Shown here: piece by piece, positions 17,112 to 26,249 of the stretch
Numbering within the stretch: the first letter of the stretch is position 1
Layout of the letters: each line of letters begins with the position of its first letter
Source of the DNA: Pseudomonadota bacterium
Lineage (GTDB): Bacteria; Pseudomonadota; Alphaproteobacteria; Sphingomonadales; Sphingomonadaceae
Assembly: GCA_023423655.1 (NCBI GenBank)
Contig: JAFAFE010000006.1
Span: forward strand, 372,001-436,000
Length of the DNA: 64,000 nt
Direction: 5' to 3'
Notes under the pieces: generated by a model
Told to the model about the DNA's origin: nothing
What the model saw: only the letters and a program-made list of their open reading frames with translations
Databases searched by the model: none
Made by a program: the position numbers and the translations under genes

Positions 17112-17918
17112 CTAATCTTCGAAGTGCGCCGGACGCTTCTGCATTTCGGCCATAATCTGTTCCATCTGGTTGGGGGTGCGCAAAAGCGCGTCCTGCGCCA
17201 CGCTTTCGGCCATAAGGATTTCGCTGTCGCTGCGGTCCCAATTCGCGTTGAATAGCCCCTTGGCCGCGCGGATGGCGTGGGGGTTTTTCGCGGCTATCGT
17301 GCGTGCGAGTTCCATCGCGACCGCGTGTGGCGCTTCGGCAATATGGCTGACAAAGCCCAAATGCGCTGCCTCTGCGCCTGAAAATTCGCGGTTGGTATAG
17401 GTCAGCTCGCGCAAAATATCGTCGCGCACCAAGCCTTTCCACAGCGCATAGCCCGCCATGTCGGGGACAATGCCCCATTTCATTTCCATAATCGCCATAC
17501 GCGCATCGGCGGTCGCGACGCGAATATCGGCCCCGCTCATAATCTGGAAGCCGCCGCCAAAGCAGACCCCATGCACCGCCGCGATGACCGGCATGGGGAG
17601 CGTGCGCCAGCCCCATGCGACAGCTTGGGCAAAATTCGCATCGCCGTGGGTGCGCTCTACCAAGGGTTTGCCGCTGCCGACCCCGCCGCCCATCATCGCT
17701 TGCACATCCAGCCCGGCACAAAAGCTGCGCCCTTCGCCCGACAGCACGACCACGCGCACCGCTTTTTGCGCGGCGAGCCAGTCGATCGCCTCGCTGATCG
17801 CGGCAAACATATCGCCGTCCAGCGCATTCATCTTGTCCGCGCGGATGAGCCGCGCATCGGCAATATGGTCTGCGACTGTCAGCGATACGCGGTCGCGAAA
17901 ATTCTGAACCTCTGTCAT
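17112..17918 (-). CDS. Enoyl-CoA hydratase/isomerase (crotonase) family protein
   Basis: 268 residues. The crotonase oxyanion hole is formed by FCAGLDVQAM and HGVCFGGGFQIMSGADIR, and a catalytic Glu sits in MAIMEMKWGIVPDM. Residues 70-85 have a glycine-rich loop (MMGGGVGSGK) longer than in standard fatty-acid hydratases. It starts by a 4-bp overlap inside the acyl-CoA ligase stop, so the two enzymes are translationally coupled and likely act on the same CoA thioester, the substrate of which cannot be named. The in-frame TTG further upstream is disfavoured. Confidence 0.9.
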   Translation of the reverse strand: MTEVQNFRDRVSLTVADHIADARLIRADKMNALDGDMFAAISEAIDWLAAQKAVRVVVLSGEGRSFCAGLDVQAMMGGGVGSGKPLVERTHGDANFAQAVAWGWRTLPMPVIAAVHGVCFGGGFQIMSGADIRVATADARMAIMEMKWGIVPDMAGYALWKGLVRDDILRELTYTNREFSGAEAAHLGFVSHIAEAPHAVAMELARTIAAKNPHAIRAAKGLFNANWDRSDSEILMAESVAQDALLRTPNQMEQIMAEMQKRPAHFED

Positions 17919-19453
17919 GCTTTCCCCCAATAACGGTCACGCACGAGCCGCTTATAAAGCTTTCCGGTCGGATGGCGCGGTAATTCGTCCACAAAATCAA
18001 TCTGGCGCGGTATTTTGACACCGGACAGTTCCGCGCGGCACCATGCTTCCAGTTCCGCCCTCAACTCATCACCCGCACCGGCCTTATCAAGCGGCTGGAT
18101 GACCGCCACCACCTTTTCGCCCATCACCTCGTCGGGCGCGCCGACAACGGCAGCGTCGGCAACCTTGGGATGGACGATCAGCCGGTTTTCAATCTCTTGC
18201 GGATAGATATTAACGCCGCCCGAAATAATCATGAAGCTTTTGCGGTCGGTGAGCGTCAGATAGCCGTCACTATCCATATGCCCGACATCGCCCAAGGTCA
18301 TCCAGCCATTGGGCAGGCGGCATTCCGCCGTCTTTTCCGGATCATTATGATAATGGAATTCGGTCGGGCTTTCGAAATAGACAATCCCCTCTTCGCCCGC
18401 AGGCAATTCTTCGCCTTGATCGTTACAGATATGGACGATGCCGTGAATGGCTTTGCCGACCGATCCGGGCCGTTCCAGCCATTCGTCCGAGCGGATATGC
18501 GTCATGCCAATGCCTTCGGAGCCGGCATAATATTCGCTGATAACCGGTCCCCACCAGTTAATCATCGCCTGCTTGACCGGCACCGGACACGGGGCCGCCG
18601 CATGGAAAGCGGTTTTAAGGCTGTCATGCCTATATTTGCCGCGCACCTCTTCGGGCAGCTTGAGCATCTGGACAAAATGGGTCGGCACAAATTGTGCGTG
18701 GGTGACCTGATGCCGTTCGACCAGCGCCAGAACCTGTTCGGGGTCGAAATGCTCCATCACGACAACAGTCGCGCCCAAGCGATGCAGCGACATACACCAG
18801 CGTAGAGGCGCTGCATGGTAAAGCGGCGAGGGCGACAGATAGACGCTGTCGCCGTCCGGCTGGTATAAAAGCCGCGCAAGCTGGGTGAGGACGCTCGGCC
18901 CGTCAATCGCCGGGTCTTCGGGAAGCGGTATTTTAACGCCCTTGGGCCGTCCGGTAGTGCCGGACGAATAGAGCATATCCACCCCCGCCCGCTCGTCGGC
19001 AATCGGCGTCGCAGGCACCGCGTCCAGCGCCGCTTCGAGCGACGTGAAACCCGGCACAACGCCGTCCGCCATCATCAATTTGACCGGCACTTGGTCGGCT
19101 TCCAGCGCCGCGCGTAGCGGTTCGGCAACCTTAGCCATTGCGGCTGAAGTGACGAGCAGTTTGGCCCCGGAATCTTCCACTATGTAGCGCGCTTCCGGCA
19201 AAGTGAGGCGCGAGGACATGCACACATAATGCAAGCCCGCCCGCTGCGCGCCCCATATCAGCGCGAAATAGAGCGGATGGTTTTCCATATGGATGGCCAG
19301 CGTGTCGCCCGCCTGCAATCCGGCGGCGCGATAGAGGTGCGCGGCGCGATTCGACATCGCATCCAGTTCGGCAAAGCTGATAATCCGGCCGCTTTCCGCC
19401 ATGATTACAGCAGCTTTATCGGGCGTGGTGCGGGCATAGATGGACGGGTGCAT
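17915..19453 (-). CDS. Acyl-CoA synthetase (AMP-forming ligase, ANL superfamily)
   Basis: About 512 residues. The P-loop-like motif YSSGTTGRPKGVK, the adenylate contact YYAGSEGIGM, hinge region GWMTLGDVGHMDSDGYL, DRKSFMIISGGVNIYPQEIE and the C-terminal catalytic lysine in PTGKLYKRLV are all present, so the enzyme should activate a carboxylic acid through an acyl-adenylate to an acyl-CoA. Related FadD/caiC-like ligases serve fatty, aromatic or steroid side-chain acids. The ATG at 19453 has AGAGAGGA upstream, which rules against a longer start. Confidence 0.93.
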   Translation of the reverse strand: MHPSIYARTTPDKAAVIMAESGRIISFAELDAMSNRAAHLYRAAGLQAGDTLAIHMENHPLYFALIWGAQRAGLHYVCMSSRLTLPEARYIVEDSGAKLLVTSAAMAKVAEPLRAALEADQVPVKLMMADGVVPGFTSLEAALDAVPATPIADERAGVDMLYSSGTTGRPKGVKIPLPEDPAIDGPSVLTQLARLLYQPDGDSVYLSPSPLYHAAPLRWCMSLHRLGATVVVMEHFDPEQVLALVERHQVTHAQFVPTHFVQMLKLPEEVRGKYRHDSLKTAFHAAAPCPVPVKQAMINWWGPVISEYYAGSEGIGMTHIRSDEWLERPGSVGKAIHGIVHICNDQGEELPAGEEGIVYFESPTEFHYHNDPEKTAECRLPNGWMTLGDVGHMDSDGYLTLTDRKSFMIISGGVNIYPQEIENRLIVHPKVADAAVVGAPDEVMGEKVVAVIQPLDKAGAGDELRAELEAWCRAELSGVKIPRQIDFVDELPRHPTGKLYKRLVRDRYWGKA

Positions 19454-19738
19454 CACTAAAATCCTCTCTGTTATTTTTTCCCAGCTTGCCGCCAAAAATT
19501 GGCGCTGACCAGCGCGTTTTGCTTGCCGTTACGGCATTGTGCCTCCGCATATTGGCGGAAAAGACGCAGCAGAGCGTGGGCCTGCGTTGCGGCGTGCCGA
19601 CAGCCTCCAAGCCACGCCCTTCCCTCACGGAGAGGTCTTTGAACAGGGGCCGCAACCGCTTTGTCTGACGGGCGTTATTCCCTTTGCGAAAATTGCTGCT
19701 AAGTTACCGCACCAGATTGACGGAGGGAGAGCCCGGCC

Positions 19739-20605
19739 ATGCGCCTTGACGATTTTGACAACAGTATCAACGTGGAACATCAAGGTTCCGGCGGCTTTGG
19801 CGGGCTACCCATTGGCGGCGGATCAGTCGGGTGCGGCGGTCTTGTCATCCTCATTATTGGCGCGCTGGTCTTTGGCGTCGATTTGAGCCCCTTGGTCAGC
19901 GATGGCGGCTCGCCAATGGCACAGCAGACCCAACAGCAAAATGCGCCGGGGGCCGTGCAAGGTACCGCCGCTTGCTCGGCTGACCCCAATGCCAAAGAAA
20001 TGTGCGATGCCTTGTCGAGCCTCAACAAAACCTGGTCGGGCCTGTTCGCCAGAGAAGGCGCGCGGTTCCAGCCGCCGAAACTGTCCTTTTATGACCAGAG
20101 CGGCGTATCGGGTTGCGGCTCCGCCCAATCGGCGATGGGACCATTTTACTGCCCCAATGACCGTGGCATTTACCTCGACACCACCTTCTTCCGCCAGATG
20201 GAACAACAGCTTGGCGCGTCGGGCGATTTTGCGCGCTATTATGTGATCGCGCATGAATATGGCCACCATATCCAGACCATCACCGGCCTTGCGCAACAGG
20301 TGCAGCAAGCGCAGGCGCGCTCCAGTCAGGCACAGGGCAACGCCATTCAGGTGCGGATGGAATTGCAGGCCGATTGCTATGCGGGCGTATGGGCCGCGCA
20401 GAATAAGGACCGGATCGATCCGGACGATGTGCAGGAAGGCCTGCGCGCCGCCAGCTCCATCGGCGATGATGTGCTGATGGCCAATGCCGGTCGCCGCGTG
20501 TCGCCCGAAAGTTTCACCCACGGCACCAGCCAACAGCGGATGGAATGGCTCAACCGCGGCTTGCAAACGGGTGATCCTAGCGCCTGTGATACGTTTCAGG
20601 GGTGA
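19739..20605 (+). CDS. YpfJ-family neutral zinc metallopeptidase
   Basis: 288 residues. A short cytoplasmic Gly-rich N-terminus precedes one transmembrane helix (GGLVILIIGALVFGVDL), then a Gln-rich linker and the periplasmic peptidase domain. Zinc is bound by HEYGHHIQ plus a downstream Glu in VRMELQADCYAGVW. Paired cysteines in SGCGSAQSAMGPFYC are also conserved in the family. Substrates are unknown. It is preceded by CGGAGGGAG and ends in the palindromic terminator-like repeat. Confidence 0.9.
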   Translation: MRLDDFDNSINVEHQGSGGFGGLPIGGGSVGCGGLVILIIGALVFGVDLSPLVSDGGSPMAQQTQQQNAPGAVQGTAACSADPNAKEMCDALSSLNKTWSGLFAREGARFQPPKLSFYDQSGVSGCGSAQSAMGPFYCPNDRGIYLDTTFFRQMEQQLGASGDFARYYVIAHEYGHHIQTITGLAQQVQQAQARSSQAQGNAIQVRMELQADCYAGVWAAQNKDRIDPDDVQEGLRAASSIGDDVLMANAGRRVSPESFTHGTSQQRMEWLNRGLQTGDPSACDTFQG

Positions 20606-20634
20606 GGGGCTATATCGCATTAGGCTAATTTTTT

Positions 20635-20708
20635 CCGTTAGTGCTGAGCTTGTCGAAGCACGGGGTGCGTTACTGAAAAACGCCCTTCGACAGGCTCAGG
20701 GCTAACGG
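20635..20708. repeat. Large palindromic repeat with terminator form
   Basis: Left arm CCGTTAGTGCTGAGCTTGTC continuing to GAAGCACGGG pairs imperfectly with CGCCCTTCGACAGGCTCAGG continuing to GCTAACGG, and a T6 run follows on the plus strand. The GAGCTTGTCGAAG / CTTCGACAGGCTC core is a common interspersed element in sphingomonads. A partial second right arm (GGCTAACGG and Ts) lies just beyond at about 20732-20746. It probably terminates the zinc peptidase transcript. Confidence 0.8.
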
Positions 20709-20789
20709 TTTTTTGAGGGACAACCTCACGGCTAACGGCTTTTTTGGGGGGATAAGCTGCCTCCTTGCCCTTCACCCCCGCTCCCCCCG

Positions 20790-21998
20790 TCAAATCACAT
20801 CGCCGACCGCTGCACCGCTGGCCCAGGCCCATTGGAAATTATAGCCGCCGAGCCAGCCGGTGACGTCGACCGCCTCGCCTATCACATGGAGCCCGGGAAG
20901 GGTTTTGGCTTCCAGAGTCTTCTGGTTGAGGCCAGCGGTCGCGATGCCGCCGATGGTGACTTCGGCCTTGGCATAGCCTTCGCTGCCATTGGGGGTGAAG
21001 CGCCAGCGGTTCAATCTCTGTCCCATCTGGTCGAGCGCCTTGTCGGTGAGCGCGTGGAGCGGCTTGTCGCCTGCCCCCAATTTCTCCGCCAAAGCCTGTG
21101 CAAGCCGTTGCGGCAGCTTGTCAGCGAGTAGCTTGGCAAGCGACCCGTTGGGTTGCGCCGCTTTGCTCGCGAGCAACCATGCCGCCGCCGCGTCGTCGGG
21201 GAGAAAGTCAAGACTAATCGCCTCGCCCTTACGCCAATAGCTGGAAATCTGGAGGATAGCGGGGCCGGACAGGCCCCGATGCGTGAGCAAGGCCGCCTCG
21301 CGGAACACGCCTTTTCCTTTGCCCTCGCCAGCGGTTGCGACCACCTCGGTCGACACGCCCGATAGTTCGCGGAATAGCAAATCGTCGCCGCCCAAAGTGA
21401 GCGGGACCAAGGCGGGGCGCGGTTCGATGATTTTAAGGCCGAATTGCCGCGCGATGCGATAGCCGAAATCGCTCGCGCCGAGCTTGGGGATAGACGGGCC
21501 ACCACAGGCGAGCACCAGTCTTGATGCCGAGAGCGTTTCGCCCGCGACCGTGACCGTGAAGTCCGCCCCGTCATGGCGCACCTCGTCCACCGGCGCACCA
21601 AAGCGGAAAGCGACGCCCGCGCATTGCTCCATCAACAACGCCACAATCTGCCGCGCGCTGCCATCGCAGAAAAGCTGCCCCAGCGTTTTTTCATGCCAAG
21701 CAATGCCCGCGCTATCGACCATCGCGATAAAATCTTGCGGTTCAAACCGGCCCAGCGCCGATTTGGCGAAATGCGGATTGGCCGACAGATAGCGCGGCGG
21801 ATGGACGCCGAACCCTGCATGGACATTGGTGAAATTGCACCGCCCGCCGCCCGAAATCAGGATTTTCTTCCCCGGCTCGCTATTATGGTCGATGACCAGC
21901 ACATGGCCGCCACGCGCCGCTGCCCGTCCCGCCGCCATCAATCCGGCAGCGCCCGCCCCGATGATGATCGCGTCATATTTGGCGCCAGCGCGCGTCAT
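20790..21998 (-). CDS. BaiN/HI0933-family FAD-dependent oxidoreductase
   Basis: 402 residues. The N-terminal Rossmann fold IIIGAGAAGLMAAGRAAARG binds FAD, followed by the family hallmark GKKILISGGGRCNFTN. LACGGPSIPKLGASDFGY in the middle and VTGWLGGYNFQWAWASG at the C-terminus are also diagnostic of this YhiN/BaiN group (the PP4765-like branch). Named members reduce bile-acid intermediates, but most homologues, including this one, have no known substrate. Monocistronic. Confidence 0.9.
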   Translation of the reverse strand: MTRAGAKYDAIIIGAGAAGLMAAGRAAARGGHVLVIDHNSEPGKKILISGGGRCNFTNVHAGFGVHPPRYLSANPHFAKSALGRFEPQDFIAMVDSAGIAWHEKTLGQLFCDGSARQIVALLMEQCAGVAFRFGAPVDEVRHDGADFTVTVAGETLSASRLVLACGGPSIPKLGASDFGYRIARQFGLKIIEPRPALVPLTLGGDDLLFRELSGVSTEVVATAGEGKGKGVFREAALLTHRGLSGPAILQISSYWRKGEAISLDFLPDDAAAAWLLASKAAQPNGSLAKLLADKLPQRLAQALAEKLGAGDKPLHALTDKALDQMGQRLNRWRFTPNGSEGYAKAEVTIGGIATAGLNQKTLEAKTLPGLHVIGEAVDVTGWLGGYNFQWAWASGAAVGDVI

Positions 21999-22343
21999 CC
22001 TATGATGGCCTTTTTTAGAAATAGTCCGTTTTTCATAATCTTACATTCTCGTCTTCACTATCCATCAACGAAACCGCCAAGCCCCGCATGATTCTGCCAA
22101 AAACACCCTCTTAACTTCGCAAAGTCCGGGCAAAATGCCCTATTTTTATTTGTCCGGACATATGTTTACCGGCGGGCCGATGCTGGCAGGAGAAATGACC
22201 ATTGTGCAACATGATAGCCAATGCCTTTGCATGAAAAGAGCGGCAATGCCCATAATGTCCCGCCCGGATGCAGTAGGATAGCGCATAATGAAAGGCTTGC
22301 ATCATGAGGCCGGTTGCTTTTGTTATGGGGGTTTGGAGCGGTT
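21999..22343. other. Gene-free interval
   Basis: No convincing gene in this part of the roughly 520-bp gap. A 64-codon minus-strand frame at 22111-22305 has His/Cys-rich composition unlike any protein family I know and lacks a ribosome site. Promoters for the flavoprotein gene and the symporter should be here or in the flanking repeat, but I could not single one out. Confidence 0.4.
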
Positions 22344-22496
22344 CTCCCCTCCCCTTCAGGGGAGGGGTAAGGGGGTGGGGTTTGTCGGCATCCGCTGTGT
22401 CAGATTGACAACCCCCACCCCAACCCCTCCCCTGAAGGGGAGGGGCTTATTGATGCCGACCCTCCCCAAACCCCTCCCGCACGCGGAAGGGGCTTA
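22344..22496. repeat. Long C/G-rich inverted repeat plus a third partial copy
   Basis: The arm at 22345-22385 (CCCCTCCCCTTCAGGGGAGG, then a GTAAGGGGGTGGGG run) is inverted at 22407-22446. Each arm itself folds on CCCCTCCCCTTCAGGGGAGG. Short flanks CGGCATC (22386-22392) and GATGCCG also pair. A related piece, CCAAACCCCTCCCGCACGCG and AAGGGGCTTA, occurs at 22466-22496. This is a noncoding repeat family of a type common in proteobacterial intergenic DNA; half a copy recurs at about 17058-17101. Confidence 0.75.
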
Positions 22497-22519
22497 CAGA
22501 TTGAAAGGTGCGTTAGTTT

Positions 22520-23872
22520 ATGGCTGTTGGATTGGGTCTTCCGGATAAGCTTCACCCCGCCCCGCCCTCTCCCGCCAAGCGTCCCTTTTACCGGCATTTA
22601 TATGTGCAAGTCCTGATTGCCATCGCTTTGGGCGCGGGCATCGGGCATTTTTGGCCAGAGGTCGGGGAATCGCTCAAACCCTTGGGTGACGGCTTTATCA
22701 AGCTGGTCAAAATGATCATCGCGCCGGTGATTTTCCTGACCGTGGCGACCGGCATTGCGGGGATGAAGGAGTTGGCGTCGGTCGGGCGCGTTGCGGGCAA
22801 AGCCTTTGCCTATTTCCTGTTCTTTTCAACGCTTGCGCTGATTGTCGGGCTTATCATTGCCAATGTCGTCCAGCCCGGCGCGGGGCTGAATATCGATCCC
22901 GCAACGCTCGATGCCGGGGCGGTCGCCGATTATAGCAAGAAAGCGCATGACAGCAGCCTCACCGCTTTCCTGCTCGACATCATCCCCGATACGATGGTCG
23001 CGGCTTTTACCGGCGGGTCGATCCTGCAAGTGTTGTTCGTCGCCATCCTGTTCGGCATTTCGCTGTCGCTGGTCGGCGAGCCTGCCGCCCCCATCCTTGA
23101 TTTTATGGAGCGGATCGCACTCGTCATTTTCCGCCTTGTCGGCATTTTGATGAAGGCCGCCCCCGTTGGCGCATTCGGCGCAATTGCCTTTACCATCGGC
23201 AAATATGGCCTCGCCGCGCTCGCCAATCTGGGGATATTGGTCGCGACCTTCTATTTGACCTCGTTCATTTTCGTGGTCGGGGTGCTGGGTGCGGTCGCCT
23301 GGTTCAACGGTTTTTCGGTGCTGAAATTATGCCGCTATCTGAAAGCCGAATTGCTGCTCGTGCTTGGCACCTCCTCGTCCGAAGCCGCGCTACCCAGCCT
23401 GATGGACAAAATGCAGAAAGCGGGATGCGACAAATCTGTGGTCGGGCTGGTCGTGCCGACCGGCTATTCGTTCAATCTTGATGGCACCAACATCTACATG
23501 ACCTTGGCTGCGCTGTTCATCGCGCAGGCGTGCAATGTCGAGCTGAGTTTGGGCGAGCAAATCTCGCTCCTGCTCGTCGCGATGATCAGCAGCAAGGGCG
23601 CGGCGGGCGTGACCGGCGCGGGCTTCATCACCTTGGCGGCGACCCTGTCGATTGTGCCATCGGTGCCGGTCGCGGGGATGACGCTCATCCTCGGCATTGA
23701 CCGCTTCATGTCGGAATGTCGCAGCCTCACCAATTTTATCGGCAATGCAGTGGCCACCGTCATCATCGCGCGCTGGGACGGAGCGCTGGACAAGGACCAG
23801 CTTGATCTGGCGCTGTCGGGTGCATTGCCGGACGAACCGGCCTTGCCGCCAATTGAAGCGGATGAGGATTAG
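22520..23872 (+). CDS. Dicarboxylate/amino acid:cation symporter (DAACS family, DctA-like)
   Basis: 450 residues with the eight-helix plus two-hairpin glutamate-transporter fold. Diagnostic segments are the serine-rich hairpin GTSSSEAALPSL (residues ~286-297), the NMDGT-type motif as SFNLDGTNIYMTLAALFIAQ, the second hairpin SSKGAAGVTGAGFITLA and DRFMSECRSLTNFIGNAVAT. It takes up C4-dicarboxylates or acidic/neutral amino acids with Na+ or H+. The Asp in helix 8 (DRFMSE) fits DctA-like binding. The N-terminal 23 residues are unusually long and Pro-rich. Monocistronic, downstream of the repeat cluster. Confidence 0.92.
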   Translation: MAVGLGLPDKLHPAPPSPAKRPFYRHLYVQVLIAIALGAGIGHFWPEVGESLKPLGDGFIKLVKMIIAPVIFLTVATGIAGMKELASVGRVAGKAFAYFLFFSTLALIVGLIIANVVQPGAGLNIDPATLDAGAVADYSKKAHDSSLTAFLLDIIPDTMVAAFTGGSILQVLFVAILFGISLSLVGEPAAPILDFMERIALVIFRLVGILMKAAPVGAFGAIAFTIGKYGLAALANLGILVATFYLTSFIFVVGVLGAVAWFNGFSVLKLCRYLKAELLLVLGTSSSEAALPSLMDKMQKAGCDKSVVGLVVPTGYSFNLDGTNIYMTLAALFIAQACNVELSLGEQISLLLVAMISSKGAAGVTGAGFITLAATLSIVPSVPVAGMTLILGIDRFMSECRSLTNFIGNAVATVIIARWDGALDKDQLDLALSGALPDEPALPPIEADED

Positions 23873-23912
23873 GGACGGAGGTGCATCCGTTTACCCTTCC
23901 GTTTCCCGCCTT

Positions 23913-24029
23913 CCGTTCGTCCTGAGTGCCGCCCGTTAGGGCGGTGTATCGAAGGACAGGATACGCGCGCCACCGGTCCTTCGATACACCAGTTCGGCCT
24001 TCGGCCAAACTGGCACTCAGGACAAACGG
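23913..24029. repeat. 117-bp nested palindromic repeat
   Basis: Outer arms CCGTTCGTCCTGAGTGCC (23913-23930) and GGCACTCAGGACAAACGG (24012-24029), with inner arms TGTATCGAAGGAC (23945-23957) and GTCCTTCGATACA (23976-23988), fold into one long cruciform. It lies between the convergent symporter and ferredoxin-reductase genes. The GTCCT..TTCGA pattern looks related to the 20635 element, suggesting one repeat family. Confidence 0.85.
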
Positions 24030-24078
24030 AGGGGAAAATTCCGGCACCGCAGCAGGGCTGAAATCCCAAGCCTCCCCC

Positions 24079-25308
24079 TCACCCCGCCGCGATCAGTTCC
24101 TTTAGCGGGCGGCTGGTGTCGGTTAGGTCGGCGGGGTCGATGCGTGCGCCTGCTTCGACCAGCTTGCGGCCTTGGACATAATCTTTGACCATATTGACGC
24201 AATCGAGTGCAATTACCGCGCCGTCGCGCAGGTAAATCACCGAAAAGCTGCGGGTCGCGGGGTCGCCGCGCACGAGGCTTTGATCATGGCCTTGCGACAG
24301 GCCGACGGTTTGCAGGCGCAAATCATATTGGTTCGACCAGAACCACGGGGTCGCGCTATAGGAGACCGGATTGCCGATGATGGTCTTGGCGACAACACTC
24401 GCCTGATCGCTCGCATTTTGCACCGATTCCAGCCGGATACGATAGCCTTGGGCAAAGCGGTTATGGTGCGCGGCGCAATCCCCCAGCGCGAACACATCGG
24501 GCAGGCTGGTTTCGCAATGTTCGTTGACATTGACGCCATTCTGCCCCTCCGCCCCCGCGAGATGCAGCACATCCACCGCAGGCAGGACGCCGATGCCGAC
24601 AATCACCATTTGTGCCGGGATAAGCGTGCCATCATCGAGCCGCACACCCGATACGCGGCCCGCGCCTTCCAGCGCGTTGACGAGCGTGGCGGTGCGCAAA
24701 TCGACGCCATGCGCGCGATGTTCGGCTTCATAGAAATGCGACAAAGCCTCGCCCGCAACCCGCGCCAAGACGCGCGGCAAGGCTTCGAGCAGCACGACTT
24801 TCTTACCCAATTTGGTGAGGGCAGCAGCGGCTTCAAGGCCGATATAACCGCCGCCAATCACCGCAATCTGCTCGACGCCGTCCAGTTCGCCCATGATCGC
24901 ATCGACATCGGCGCGGGTGCGCACGGCATGGACGCCCGCCAGATCAGCGCCTGCGCAATCGAGCAAGCGCGGATCGCCGCCCGTCGCCCAGACAAGCTTG
25001 CCATAGCCCAAGCGGCTATCATCTTCGAGCGTTACCGTCTTGGCATCCGGGTCCAGCGCGACCACCGCCTGGCCGAGCAAAAGCTCCACTTGCTTATCGT
25101 CCCAATAGCTGCGCGGGCGGATATGGATCTGGTCGAAACTTTTGTCCCCGGCCATATATTCTTTGGACAAAGGCGGGCGTTCATAGGGGATTTCCGGCTC
25201 GCGCCCGATGAGCGCAATCGAGCCGGTAAAGCCTGCCTGCCGCAAATTGATCGCGGTCGCAGCGCCTCCATGCCCTGCGCCCACAATGATGATGTCATAG
25301 GATGTCAT
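24079..25308 (-). CDS. FAD-dependent ferredoxin/rubredoxin reductase
   Basis: 409 residues with two dinucleotide folds: FAD at IIIVGAGHGGAATAINLRQ and NAD(P)H at IAVIGGGYIGLEAAAALTKL. YERPPLSKEYMAG, the ATGGDPR linker and DVFALGDCAAHHNRFA are typical of the reductase components of bacterial oxygenases (putidaredoxin-reductase-like). WFWSNQYDLRLQTVGLS lies in the C-terminal interface domain. No ferredoxin or oxygenase gene is adjacent, so its electron acceptor is unknown. Downstream of a MaoC/CitE pair on the same strand, 41 bp away, so it may share their transcript. Confidence 0.92.
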   Translation of the reverse strand: MTSYDIIIVGAGHGGAATAINLRQAGFTGSIALIGREPEIPYERPPLSKEYMAGDKSFDQIHIRPRSYWDDKQVELLLGQAVVALDPDAKTVTLEDDSRLGYGKLVWATGGDPRLLDCAGADLAGVHAVRTRADVDAIMGELDGVEQIAVIGGGYIGLEAAAALTKLGKKVVLLEALPRVLARVAGEALSHFYEAEHRAHGVDLRTATLVNALEGAGRVSGVRLDDGTLIPAQMVIVGIGVLPAVDVLHLAGAEGQNGVNVNEHCETSLPDVFALGDCAAHHNRFAQGYRIRLESVQNASDQASVVAKTIIGNPVSYSATPWFWSNQYDLRLQTVGLSQGHDQSLVRGDPATRSFSVIYLRDGAVIALDCVNMVKDYVQGRKLVEAGARIDPADLTDTSRPLKELIAAG

Positions 25309-25349
25309 GGCCTCTCCCTGCCTTTGTCTTCCTGTTTGTTGAAATATGG

Positions 25350-26249
25350 TCAGGCCGCGTCGAAGGCCGCTGCTTGGGCCAGCACCGTTTCCGCCTGTTT
25401 CTTGTGCGGAATGTCGAGCATCTTGCCGTCAAGGCCGACCGTGCCCGCGCCGGGATTGGCGGCGAAAGCGTCCAGCACGCGGCGCGCATGGGCGATTTCT
25501 TCCGTGGATGGCATGAAGCTTTGATTGACCGCTTCGACTTGCGCGGGATGGATGCACAGACGCCCGCCAAAGCCTTCGGCGCGCGCGGCTTGCGATGCGG
25601 CGCGCAGGCCCGCATCGTCGCGGAAATCGGCGTGGAGCGTGTCAATCGCCTCCACCCCGGCAGCATGGGCAGCGAGCAAGGTCATTGCGCGCACCATCTG
25701 GTAAGGGAAAGCCCAATTGCCGTCCGCGCCCTTATTGGTGCTGGCCCCCACAGCGGTCGCCAGATCCTCCGCGCCCCAGGTCAGCCCTGCGAGCCGCTCC
25801 AACCCTGCGGTCGCAAAATCGCCCAAGCGGAACGGGGCAACCGCGGTTTCGGTCGCAACCGGAATGATTTTGGTCGAGCCTTGGTTAAGGCCATATGCGG
25901 CTTCCAGCGCGTCGAGATAATGCGACAGGCGGCGCACACAGTCCGGCCCGTCAATTTTGGGGTGCATGATACCATCGGGCGCGCCGGGCATGACGGCGGC
26001 CAAGTCTTCGGCGGTCATCCCCGTGTCAAACGGATTGACGCGCACCCAATATTGTAGCGGGCGTTGCCCGCGCGGTGTGGCTTTCAGATAGTCCGTCACC
26101 AGCGCGCGCGCCGCCGCTTTATTTTCGGGCGCGACCGCATCTTCCAAGTCAAAGATGACCGCATCCGCGCCGCACTCTGCGACCTTGCCGATCTTCTTTT
26201 CGCTGTCGCCCGGAATGAACAGCAAGGAACGCAGCGGAAGCGCGCTCAT
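25350..26249 (-). CDS. HpcH/HpaI aldolase, CitE-like CoA-ester lyase
   Basis: 299 residues. The TIM-barrel lyase signature appears as RSLLFIPGDSEKKIGK, AVIFDLEDAVAP, YWVRVNPFDTG, IIPVATETA and LTWGAEDLATAVGAS, with the metal-binding Glu and Asp in place, and CIHPAQVEAVN near the C-terminus. Relatives cleave citryl-, malyl- or citramalyl-CoA, so a beta-hydroxyacyl-CoA lyase (or thioesterase) activity is expected in the cytoplasm. It starts in a 4-bp overlap with the MaoC stop, a strong hint that the dehydratase and lyase act in sequence. Confidence 0.9.
   Translation of the reverse strand: MSALPLRSLLFIPGDSEKKIGKVAECGADAVIFDLEDAVAPENKAAARALVTDYLKATPRGQRPLQYWVRVNPFDTGMTAEDLAAVMPGAPDGIMHPKIDGPDCVRRLSHYLDALEAAYGLNQGSTKIIPVATETAVAPFRLGDFATAGLERLAGLTWGAEDLATAVGASTNKGADGNWAFPYQMVRAMTLLAAHAAGVEAIDTLHADFRDDAGLRAASQAARAEGFGGRLCIHPAQVEAVNQSFMPSTEEIAHARRVLDAFAANPGAGTVGLDGKMLDIPHKKQAETVLAQAAAFDAA

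Noticed and set aside
22111..22305. 64-codon minus-strand frame in the symporter upstream gap
   Set aside because: His/Cys-rich composition, no ribosome site, no family resemblance; it is best read as noncoding.
24172..25524. 450-codon plus-strand frame opposite the ferredoxin reductase
   Set aside because: Antisense shadow of a clear flavoprotein gene with intact motifs on the other strand.
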